A stretch of 64,000 nt of DNA, taken from NCBI GenBank assembly GCA_017416855.1, contig JAFQAZ010000031.1:1-64000 (forward strand), in the 5' to 3' direction. The notes beneath the pieces were generated by a model. It was not told where the DNA came from. It did no database searches and was given only the letters and a program-made list of their open reading frames with translations. The translations under genes and the position numbers were made by a program. This document shows, one piece after another, positions 6,437 through 13,574 of the stretch. The first letter of the stretch is position 1. Each line of letters opens with the position of its first letter. The DNA is from Clostridia bacterium. Lineage in GTDB: Bacteria; Bacillota; Clostridia; UBA1381; UBA9506.

Positions 6437-9400
6437 GCGATTTTCTTTCATTTGATATTAAAGTCCCCGGTGAGATTCGTATTAAGCTGACCAACGCGGC
6501 CATTAACGCCGCTGCCAAGCTACAGTGCGGAAACCGCTGGTTTCAGAACTGTTCTGCCTCTTCCCGCATTCTGGTTTCCTTCGGTTCAGAAGGCAATGTT
6601 TATTTTATGCATCTGGGCGGTAATATTTTTACCTGCAAGGTTGCGGCCGAAGATAATGATCCGCGTAATTTTTATTTTGTAGCTACCAACATACAACCTG
6701 AAAACTACAACAAAAAAAATATGGCACTCCACTCGGGTTTGTGTTTTTACTTTGAGAGTGGCATTATGATTTCCTATTTTAATCAAAGCAAAGGCTTCCA
6801 CTACCGAAACGGCAATTCTGTACTCTCTTCCTTTGCCAACCGCAATTGTACGGCCGGCTTAAACGCCATTGTAACAGCCTTTAAAAACAAAGAACACATC
6901 ACAGCATCTCAGGAAGAGGACAAAGGACCTTCTCCCCAACTGATGGAATACTTAAATTTAGCCAGAGAATATTCTGAAGCTGAGTTCGAGCTGGAAGAAA
7001 CCCGCGCACTCTCCAATGATCCCCTGTATTATGACGGCGTTTCCGGTTGTGACTATGAGCGCATCGCCAACAGTACATACCGCTTTTTCGTAAACCGCTT
7101 AGATGATACCTTATATCCCATTGGCGGCAAGGTAGAAATCACCGATGCAAACGACGAAAAACTCCGTGCCACCCTTGTAGATGCCGGGACAGAAGAAGAT
7201 GGACGATATTTTGTGGACTTGCTGTTTAACAGTCAGCTCAGCATCAACATGATTCCCTCTGTAGGTAGTATTACCTTGAGCTTTTCCAGCGTGAACCGCG
7301 ATGTACAGCAAAAAGCCATTGAAAAGATTTTAGACGGCACCTCCGACGCCCGCTATTTAAACGATGTTTTGGGCTTAGCACAGCCTATAGGCTTTGAAGA
7401 CCTTGATTTATCCGGTGTGAAAGCTGTTTTAAAAAGCTATAAAAACAAACCCAACGACAGTCAGGAAGACGCCATTTGCAAAGGCATAAAAACCAAGGAT
7501 GTCTATCTGGTTATGGGTCCTCCGGGTACCGGAAAAACCACGGTTATTCTGGAATGGATAAAATACTTTGTCCACGAAAAGAAAATGCGTGTTCTGGTTT
7601 CTTCGCAAAACAACAAGGCTGTTGATAATGTGCTGGAGCGAATCATCAAAGAAGAAGGCATTAACGCTCTGCGCATCGGTAGCGAAAACAAAGTCGCCGA
7701 GCAGATTAAGCCCTGCCTGTTTGATCTGAAACTGGAATCTTTGCGCAGCAAAATTAAAACCACAACAGATAACCACGCCGAAACCATTGCCCCTTACACC
7801 GAATACTGGACCGGCATTAACGGCTCTTTACTGTCTGTTGAGCCTTTATACAGCAAAAAAGGCGAACTGGAAAAAGCACTGGAAGCAGCCTGCAATGAGC
7901 TGCTGGCCTCAGCATATCAGTTAGAGGATTTGTTGGCTCGGTACAGAACCCGTGAACAGATAACAGAAGCCAATGTTTTCAAAATTAACCTTTTGATTGA
8001 TAAGGAGCAGACTTACAGAAATAAAAACGCTTTTCTGCGGTTTATTCTGAAACCGATATCGCTATTTAGAACCTGGCGCATCGGAAGACTGATTACCAGA
8101 CATGATGACAACCTGATGTTCTTATCACAGCTTCTGACAAGCTATAACAACAAACGGGATGAACACATTCATCTATTTGACCACAGCGTTACAGAGGTGT
8201 ACATTCCTGAACGGGAATCTGCCGCTGAAATTGCTGAAAAAATGGCTGATTTCTCCATTGATTACGATGGTCAGCTTGACCCCTATGCTATTTATGACCT
8301 GACTCAGTTTAAAGAACAGGACATCACGGCATATAGCTATTATACCAGCATCACCTCTGCCCTTCAAACTGCTCTTTCAAGAGCTGCCGCTCTGATCACC
8401 GAGCTACAGAGATGGCAGAGCGTGGCTGTGGATACCTCAAACTACACTTTAAAGAACATTCTGTTTGAAGAAGTGAATCTGGTTGGTGCCACCTGCATTG
8501 GTATCAATTCACAGCACCGCTTTGCTGATCTGAACTTTGATGTGAGCATCATTGACGAAGCCGGACAGATACAAATTCACAATGCCTTGGTGCCTATGAG
8601 CGTTTCAAACAAACTGATTATGCTGGGCGACCACAAACAAATCCCGCCAATGGCCGATCAGGAATTGTTGGACATTTTAAACGAACACCAGATTCCCACC
8701 GATTTGTTGGAAAAAAGTCTCTTTGAAGATATGTACGAGCGGTTGCCGGAAGAAAACAAAAGTATGCTGGATACTCAGTACCGTATGCCGGCAGAAATTG
8801 CAAACATCATTTCGGATTGGTTTTACGGTGGTGAATACAAATCATTTACAGGTAAATTCGATTTGCCTTCTGCTGTTCCTGCGCTGTCCGACCGTCCCTT
8901 CCTGATTGTTGACACCTCAGACAGCGGTAAGGAACGTTGGGAAAGAAGCATACCCCAAGGTGAACAGATTGTTCACGACAACCCCCTTGAAGCTTCCGTT
9001 GCTGCACAAATTGTCGCTGCTTTGCATCAGGATGGTTATAACCTGAACAATGTGGGCATTATTGCCGCCCTAAAGGCACAGGTGGATTTAATCAGAAAAG
9101 AACTGCGCAAAAATGATATTCCTGCCGAACTGACCAATGAACTGGCCGCCACGTTAGACAGTTATCAGGGTCAGGAGCGCAACATTATTATTTATAGCTT
9201 CGGTCGCAGCTCCGGAGCTGACCCAAGCCGCAACGGTGTTGGCTTCTTAACAGAGCTCCGCCGTTTGAATGTGGCTATGTCCCGCTGCAAGGAAACCTTG
9301 ATTATGATTGGTGATATGACCTTTTTATCCAGCCGTGAATCAGAAACGGATTATAAAGGGAATCTCATCACCGACGAACGAAAGACCGAAAAGAATTTCG

Positions 9401-9525
9401 GCCACTTTATTCAGCATATGCTCACAGGTGTTACTAACGGCTCCGGTGAAATCATTAATGTACAAACCTTTAAAGAGCGTATGGCCCAATGGAATCACGG
9501 TAACGAAGGAGGGATGACCGAATGA
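6433..9525 (+). CDS. Superfamily 1 helicase, UPF1/DNA2/NAM7-like (COG1112 type)
   Basis: A 1030-residue protein. The N-terminal ~330 residues have no recognised domain but include beta-rich sequence that may form an OB-like barrel. The helicase core then has motif I GPPGTGKT (residues 362-369), motif Ia SSQNNKAVDNVLER, a long helical insertion (about 430-650), motif II DEAGQ (from residue 708), motif III LGDHKQIPP, a QYRMP box, motif V YQGQERNIIIYS and motif VI LNVAMSRC. This is the Upf1-like subgroup, which acts on RNA or DNA with 5'-3' polarity. The ATG at 6433 is preferred because GGAGG is 8 bases upstream; an ATG at 6418 lacks such a site. Helicases of this group occur with kinase domains in Mokosh-type phage defence, the closest known parallel. 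Confidence 0.85.
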   Translation: MSDFLSFDIKVPGEIRIKLTNAAINAAAKLQCGNRWFQNCSASSRILVSFGSEGNVYFMHLGGNIFTCKVAAEDNDPRNFYFVATNIQPENYNKKNMALHSGLCFYFESGIMISYFNQSKGFHYRNGNSVLSSFANRNCTAGLNAIVTAFKNKEHITASQEEDKGPSPQLMEYLNLAREYSEAEFELEETRALSNDPLYYDGVSGCDYERIANSTYRFFVNRLDDTLYPIGGKVEITDANDEKLRATLVDAGTEEDGRYFVDLLFNSQLSINMIPSVGSITLSFSSVNRDVQQKAIEKILDGTSDARYLNDVLGLAQPIGFEDLDLSGVKAVLKSYKNKPNDSQEDAICKGIKTKDVYLVMGPPGTGKTTVILEWIKYFVHEKKMRVLVSSQNNKAVDNVLERIIKEEGINALRIGSENKVAEQIKPCLFDLKLESLRSKIKTTTDNHAETIAPYTEYWTGINGSLLSVEPLYSKKGELEKALEAACNELLASAYQLEDLLARYRTREQITEANVFKINLLIDKEQTYRNKNAFLRFILKPISLFRTWRIGRLITRHDDNLMFLSQLLTSYNNKRDEHIHLFDHSVTEVYIPERESAAEIAEKMADFSIDYDGQLDPYAIYDLTQFKEQDITAYSYYTSITSALQTALSRAAALITELQRWQSVAVDTSNYTLKNILFEEVNLVGATCIGINSQHRFADLNFDVSIIDEAGQIQIHNALVPMSVSNKLIMLGDHKQIPPMADQELLDILNEHQIPTDLLEKSLFEDMYERLPEENKSMLDTQYRMPAEIANIISDWFYGGEYKSFTGKFDLPSAVPALSDRPFLIVDTSDSGKERWERSIPQGEQIVHDNPLEASVAAQIVAALHQDGYNLNNVGIIAALKAQVDLIRKELRKNDIPAELTNELAATLDSYQGQERNIIIYSFGRSSGADPSRNGVGFLTELRRLNVAMSRCKETLIMIGDMTFLSSRESETDYKGNLITDERKTEKNFGHFIQHMLTGVTNGSGEIINVQTFKERMAQWNHGNEGGMTE

Positions 9526-10760
9526 CAAAACACACCATAAAAGCAGAAGTAGCTTTAAAAGATATCTGTGCACGTTACCGTGTCATTAAAAAAAGTGAAA
9601 TTGAAGCCTTTGGTCCCGTTTACTACCCCATTGCCAGAATTGAAGCTGATATGCACGAAAAAACCTTTGAAGATTTTGATGCTGTGCAGGAATCGGTTCT
9701 CCGTTTCATTTCCATTGGTTTTAAAGAGGAAGCAATGATTGCCAACCTCATGGGACTTACCACAAATTATGTGCAGAATATGATGAAAATGCTTTTATCG
9801 TATGGTCATATTGATCCTCAGCGAAATATCACCCCATTAGGGATGGAATCCCTTGCTCAGGGACAAAAAATTATGCTCATTTTCACCAAGCAGGTCTTTT
9901 TACTGGATGCTTTGAACTGCAACATCATCCGCATAGATAAGGACCTTGACCGAACCATCGTGGAGCATCCGGATGAAATGACCAATTCAGAAAAGCACAT
10001 CACATTTTTAGACCATGCCGCAGGCATCAGCAAGGAAGATGTGGAAAAAACATTGAAAGAATCGCAATTTTCTACTCTGCAGCGCTTAAGCGGCGGAATG
10101 AACATCAATGTAACGGCCGTTTCTGATGTGCGATGTCTGGGCATCCGGTATGTAAAAAGCTACCTTTTAAAGCTCAAGGGCCATCCGCCGGTGATTTTTG
10201 TTAAGCGCTTTGATTATAACGGTAAAGGTGCCGAGCGATTTTACTGGCTTCCCTTTAGTGTGGAAGAACAAAGTGAGGGCACATTCTTTGGCTTGCCGGA
10301 TATGCAGGTACACAACTACAGTACCTCTGCCATGATTCACGATGCTTATAACCGGATGTTGGAAAATGGTGCTTCCGAGTGGGTGCAGGAAGAAATGCAG
10401 CGTAGTCTTGAAGAGCTAACGAAAAAAGTCTATGGCATTGAGCTGATGCCGGATGCCACGGAAAACACCGTACATTCCAGCGGTTTTTCCAAATATGCAA
10501 CCAGCGTTCTCCGTTTGTTGTACGGTTTTGGGAAAGATGGCCTTTTCTCGTTGGTTGATGACAGAATCTCCGGCAACATTATGATTTTGTATCCCGATAA
10601 AACTGATACTAAGCTAATGCAATGCGCAGAATATGTCTGTCAGGCACTTGACCAGTTTGCCTTTGATAAGGTGCATAAGTTTATGGAAAAGCGAATGCAA
10701 AAGAACGACAGCATTATCGAAGATATGACAAAAATCCTGAAAGAATTACTTTCTGTGTAA
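9522..10760 (+). CDS. Unknown winged-helix-containing protein, last gene of the kinase-helicase operon
   Basis: A 412-residue protein that starts in a 4-base overlap with the helicase stop, with AAGGAGG 9 bases before the ATG. Residues about 30-110 look like a domain ending in a winged helix (SIGFKEEAMIANLMGLTTNYVQ, then a wing-like segment and TPLGMESL). The remainder is mixed alpha/beta with no catalytic signature I recognise. No HKD phospholipase motif, PD-(D/E)xK motif or membrane segment could be found. It could be the effector or the nucleic-acid-recognition subunit. Conserved coupling to the helicase is the only functional clue. Confidence 0.5.
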   Translation: MTKHTIKAEVALKDICARYRVIKKSEIEAFGPVYYPIARIEADMHEKTFEDFDAVQESVLRFISIGFKEEAMIANLMGLTTNYVQNMMKMLLSYGHIDPQRNITPLGMESLAQGQKIMLIFTKQVFLLDALNCNIIRIDKDLDRTIVEHPDEMTNSEKHITFLDHAAGISKEDVEKTLKESQFSTLQRLSGGMNINVTAVSDVRCLGIRYVKSYLLKLKGHPPVIFVKRFDYNGKGAERFYWLPFSVEEQSEGTFFGLPDMQVHNYSTSAMIHDAYNRMLENGASEWVQEEMQRSLEELTKKVYGIELMPDATENTVHSSGFSKYATSVLRLLYGFGKDGLFSLVDDRISGNIMILYPDKTDTKLMQCAEYVCQALDQFAFDKVHKFMEKRMQKNDSIIEDMTKILKELLSV

Positions 10761-10774
10761 ATTAATGAAAAGTA

Positions 10775-10803
10775 TTGACGAAAAACCAAATACAGTATAT
10801 AAT
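10775..10803 (+). promoter_or_regulatory. Sigma-A promoter of the lysine riboswitch transcript
   Basis: TTGACG (10775-10780) and TATAAT (10798-10803) with an exact 17-base spacer, just after the end of the kinase-helicase operon. The transporter therefore has its own transcription unit. Confidence 0.8.
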
Positions 10804-10810
10804 AAAGTTA

Positions 10811-10972
10811 TCTGAATAGAGGTGCGCCCTGCAATTAGCTGTTTTCTTGCTTTCGGAGGCTATAAGATAACAGTAGGTGTCCGGCGCCGAGATGGCAGCA
10901 TTTCCGAAGATGCTACTGTCGGAAATATGTGAAAACATCCATATTTCTGTCACTTTTGTGGAGCGCTATCCA
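10811..10972 (+). ncRNA. Lysine riboswitch (L-box) aptamer
   Basis: The L-box landmarks appear in order: AGAGGTGCG near the 5' end (10818-10826), a GCGCCGAGATGG core, a GGCAGCATTTCCGAAGATGC-like hairpin region, and the 3' block CTGTCAC...GTGGAGCGCTATC. P1 can form between ATAG/GGTGC at the 5' side and GCGC/CTAT at the 3' side. Lysine binding should stabilise P1 and allow the downstream terminator to form. Without lysine, CCAGTC just after the aptamer can pair with GACTG of the terminator stem as antiterminator. The element directly precedes an NhaC-family transporter. Confidence 0.88.
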
Positions 10973-10993
10973 GTCATTTTCTTACGAAGTAAT

Positions 10994-11029
10994 AGACTGC
11001 GGTGCAAAACTGCAGTCTTTTATTTTATT
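10994..11029 (+). terminator. Riboswitch-controlled terminator
   Basis: The stem AGACTGC (10994-11000) pairs with GCAGTCT (11012-11018) and is followed by TTTATTTTATT. It sits between the L-box and the transporter ribosome binding site, as expected for transcriptional control. Confidence 0.8.
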
Positions 11030-11049
11030 AAAATTTTGGAGGGTATATT

Positions 11050-12900
11050 ATGTTTACAAAGAAAAAAGTGTTTGCTCTTATTCTTTGTCTGCTGTGTGTT
11101 TGCCTGACATTCACAGCTTTTGCTGATGAACTGCCCGGCTACGCAAAATATGTTGACGAAGTAACAGCTGTTGCTGAAGAGCAAGAAGCAAAAGACGAAG
11201 CTGAACGTGTTGCCGGCCTTAGTGCAGAAGAGCTGGCCGCAGAGGCTGAAGCTGCAGAAGCAAGCGCAAAGCTTGACAGTGCAATGGCATACATCGATGG
11301 TTATGCTGATGCCATTCAGGCAGACCCCAATAACGATGTTAACATTGCAGAAGCCGTTAGCGAGGTTCGTTCTCAGGTGACTCCTTTTTATGCCACCTTC
11401 TGGTCAATCTTACCGGCTCTCATCGCCATCGCACTTGCATTAATTACCAAAGAGGTATATTCTTCCCTCTTTATCGGTATTGTTGCCGGCGGTGTTTTAT
11501 ACGCAAACTTCAACTTTGAAGGGGCACTGAACCACGTTGTAAGCGGTGGATTTGTTGCAAGTCTGTCCGATTCTTATAATGTGGGCATTCTGCTCTTCTT
11601 AGTATTACTCGGCACTCTCGTTGCCATTATGAACAAGGCAGGCGGTTCCGCGGCTTTCGGTCGTTGGGCAAGCACTCACATCAAATCAAGAGTAGGCGCT
11701 CAGCTGGCTACTATCGCACTGGGTGTGCTGATCTTCGTTGATGACTATTTCAACTGTCTTACCGTTGGTAGCGTTATGAGACCGGTTGCTGATGCTAAGA
11801 GAATTTCCCGTGCAAAATTAGCTTACCTGATTGATGCTACAGCCGCTCCGGTTTGTATTATCGCTCCGATTTCCTCCTGGGCTGCAGCTGTTTCCGGCTT
11901 TGCTCCCGAAGGTGTCAGCGGTTTAGCTCTCTTTATCCAGGCCATTCCTTATAACTTCTATGCTATTCTCACAATCCTTATGATGGTGACCATCGCACTG
12001 ATGAAGTTTGATTTTGGTCCTATGAAACTTCACGAAAAGAACGCTGAAGAAAAAGGCGATTTATTTACAACCTTAGAAGAAACTGCAAAAGCCGCAGAGG
12101 AACAGACTAAAAACGAAAAAGGTAAGGTTATTGACCTGATTATCCCTGTTGTTATCCTGATCATCTGCTGTATCATTGGTATGATCTATTCCGGTGGTTT
12201 CTTCAGTGGCGAAAACTTTATTGATGCTTTCTCTAACTGTGACGCGTCTGTTGGTCTGGCTCTCGGCTCCGTTGTTGCTATCATTTTAGTTATGGCATAC
12301 TTCCTGATCTTCAGACACGGCACCGTTAAGTTCTCTGACTTAATGGGTTGCCTGCCGGAAGGCTTTAAAGCAATGGTTCCTGCTATTTTAATTCTGACCT
12401 GTGCCTGGACTTTAAAGGGTATGACTGATAGCCTTGGCGCTACCGTATTCATTGCAGAATTCGTAAATAGCAATGCACAGGCATTTGTAAGCTTCCTGCC
12501 TGCAATTATCTTCTTAATTGCTATCGGCCTCTCCTTCTCCACCGGTACAAGCTGGGGTACCTTCGGTATCTTAATCCCCATCGTGCTGGCAGTATTTGAG
12601 CCCGGTAGCTCTATGGCCATTGTTGGTATGTCTGCTTGTATGGCAGGTGCGGTTTGCGGTGACCACTGCTCCCCCATCTCCGATACAACCATTATGGCCT
12701 CTGCTGGTGCACAGTGTAACCATGTTAACCATGTTAACACACAGTTGCCTTATGCACTTCTGGTTGCTGGTGTATCCTTTGTATCATACATCATCGCAGG
12801 CTTCATTCCCAACGCATTGATTGCCCTGCCCATCGCTATTGTACTGATGCTGGCGACACTCTTCATTCTGAAAGCTGTTCTTTCAAAGAAAAATGCGTAA
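11050..12900 (+). CDS. NhaC-family Na+/H+ antiporter-like protein, predicted lysine transporter
   Basis: A 616-residue polytopic membrane protein. The NhaC-type core begins near residue 115 and includes FVDDYFNCLTVGSVMRPV, STGTSWGTFGILIPI and GDHCSPISDTTIMAS, typical of this antiporter superfamily. Members under L-box control are regarded as lysine transporters (LysW-type), and the riboswitch here supports lysine import. Before the core there is a signal-peptide-like segment (residues 1-25, ending TAFADE) and about 80 residues rich in Ala and Glu, predicted to lie outside the membrane. That extension is unusual for the family. GGAGGG lies 6 bases before the ATG. Confidence 0.8.
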   Translation: MFTKKKVFALILCLLCVCLTFTAFADELPGYAKYVDEVTAVAEEQEAKDEAERVAGLSAEELAAEAEAAEASAKLDSAMAYIDGYADAIQADPNNDVNIAEAVSEVRSQVTPFYATFWSILPALIAIALALITKEVYSSLFIGIVAGGVLYANFNFEGALNHVVSGGFVASLSDSYNVGILLFLVLLGTLVAIMNKAGGSAAFGRWASTHIKSRVGAQLATIALGVLIFVDDYFNCLTVGSVMRPVADAKRISRAKLAYLIDATAAPVCIIAPISSWAAAVSGFAPEGVSGLALFIQAIPYNFYAILTILMMVTIALMKFDFGPMKLHEKNAEEKGDLFTTLEETAKAAEEQTKNEKGKVIDLIIPVVILIICCIIGMIYSGGFFSGENFIDAFSNCDASVGLALGSVVAIILVMAYFLIFRHGTVKFSDLMGCLPEGFKAMVPAILILTCAWTLKGMTDSLGATVFIAEFVNSNAQAFVSFLPAIIFLIAIGLSFSTGTSWGTFGILIPIVLAVFEPGSSMAIVGMSACMAGAVCGDHCSPISDTTIMASAGAQCNHVNHVNTQLPYALLVAGVSFVSYIIAGFIPNALIALPIAIVLMLATLFILKAVLSKKNA

Positions 12901-12915
12901 TCAAAATTAGCATAG

Positions 12916-12950
12916 AAAAAGCGGATGGGTTAAACCATCCGCTTTTTTTG
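12916..12950 (+). terminator. Intrinsic terminator of the transporter gene
   Basis: The stem AAAAAGCGGATGG pairs with CCATCCGCTTTTT around a short loop, followed by a T run. It begins 16 bases after the stop codon. Confidence 0.85.
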
Positions 12951-12953
12951 CGT

Positions 12954-13031
12954 CGCAAAAACCCTCTTAAGGCTTTAGTCCCTTCAAACAAAGAAAATAA
13001 AGGCACCCTACAAGGGTGCTCTTTATTTTGG
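12954..13031. repeat. Terminator-containing repeat, copy A
   Basis: A 78-base unit that matches 13306-13383 with 6 mismatches. It contains the hairpin GGCACCCT-aca-AGGGTGC, which on the minus strand acts as a tRNA terminator. Copy A is not attached to an intact tRNA. Confidence 0.75.
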
Positions 13032-13305
13032 CAAGGCAGAACAATAATGATGCAAAGCAACCTTAACTTCTTCCCTTTTTGCTATTACTTATTACTTTCC
13101 AAAAATCGACAAGGCTTTTTAGTGAAGAGTGAATAGGTAATAAGTAAAATCGACATCCCTCTGTCGAAGAATGTCGATTTTGGAGCTGGAGATGGGACAC
13201 AGCCGCTGCGCGTCTTCCCTGCTTGTCCACCCAAATGCTGTGCATTTCGGTACCGGACTGCGCACCTTTTTGCTAAAAAATATGCCACCGGCATATTTTT
13301 CTTTA
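13032..13305. other. Rearranged intergenic stretch between terminator repeats
   Basis: No credible gene. It holds a run of short AGTGAATAGTAA-like words (about 13119-13150), an inverted repeat AATCGACAT...ATGTCGATT (13149-13179) that could be a minus-strand terminator, the tRNA-Thr 3' fragment at 13181, and a small hairpin around 13282-13299. It appears to be the remains of a lost tRNA copy. Confidence 0.45.
13181..13198 (-). pseudogene. Fragment of tRNA-Thr 3' end
   Basis: Eighteen bases identical to the 3' end of the intact tRNA-Thr (13381-13398), exactly 200 bp away. Only the acceptor 3' strand, the CCA and part of the T stem remain; the rest of the tRNA is missing. Confidence 0.65.
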
Positions 13306-13383
13306 CGCAAAAACCCTCTTAGGGTTCAAGTCCCTTCAATCAAAAAAAATAAAGGCACCCTACAAGGGTGCTCTTTATTTTGG
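13306..13383. repeat. Terminator-containing repeat, copy B (tRNA-Thr terminator)
   Basis: The 78-base partner of 12954-13031. On the minus strand, GAGCACCCT-tgt-AGGGTGCC plus a T-rich tract directly follows the tRNA-Thr gene and is its terminator. Confidence 0.75.
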
Positions 13384-13456
13384 AGCTGGAGATGGGACTT
13401 GAACCCACGACCTGCTGATTACGAATCAGCTGCGCTACCAACTGTGCCACTCCAGC
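13381..13456 (-). tRNA. tRNA-Thr (anticodon CGT)
   Basis: On the minus strand the acceptor GCTGGAG pairs with CTCCAGC. There is a D arm with GTTGGTAGCGC, an anticodon arm CTGAT-TCGTAA-TCAG with anticodon CGT, and a T arm GTGGG-TTCAAGT-CCCAT. CCA is encoded (13381-13383). It has its own promoter. Confidence 0.93.
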
Positions 13457-13482
13457 AAATATTCACTTTTTGCAACATTGTA

Positions 13483-13511
13483 ATTATACTATGAATCTGC
13501 CTTTTTGTCAA
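13483..13511 (-). promoter_or_regulatory. Promoter of tRNA-Thr
   Basis: On the minus strand, TTGACA (13506-13511) and TATAAT (13483-13488) are perfect consensus boxes with a 17-base spacer, 27 bases before the tRNA. Confidence 0.88.
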
Positions 13512-13529
13512 TAGTTTTCTACTTCCTGT

Positions 13530-13567
13530 AAAAAAGAAACCCGGCAAACCGTTAAAGGTCTGCCGGT
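13530..13567 (-). terminator. Terminator of the esterase gene
   Basis: On the minus strand, AACCGGCAGACC pairs imperfectly with GGTTTGCCGGGTT and is followed by TCTTTTTT, immediately after the stop codon at 13575. Confidence 0.75.
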
Positions 13568-13574
13568 TACTCTT

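Noticed and set aside
9522-10760. Phospholipase D effector as in Mokosh systems
   Set aside because: No HxKxxxxD motif was found in the protein.
12186-12740. 184-residue minus-strand frame inside the NhaC-family gene
   Set aside because: It is antisense to the conserved transporter core, with no ribosome binding site or recognisable domain; a shadow of codon bias.
13322-13333. GGGTTCAAGTCCC as a second tRNA T arm on the plus strand
   Set aside because: No acceptor, D or anticodon arms can be built around it; it belongs to the 78-base terminator repeat, whose other copy has lost the motif.
12954-13383. CRISPR array
   Set aside because: There are only two copies of a 78-base unit with a terminator hairpin, at no regular spacing, and no cas genes in the window.
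13171-13494. 107-residue frame ending in WRWDLNPRPADYESAALPTVPL
   Set aside because: This is the well-known spurious translation of a tRNA gene region (here tRNA-Thr) and not a protein.
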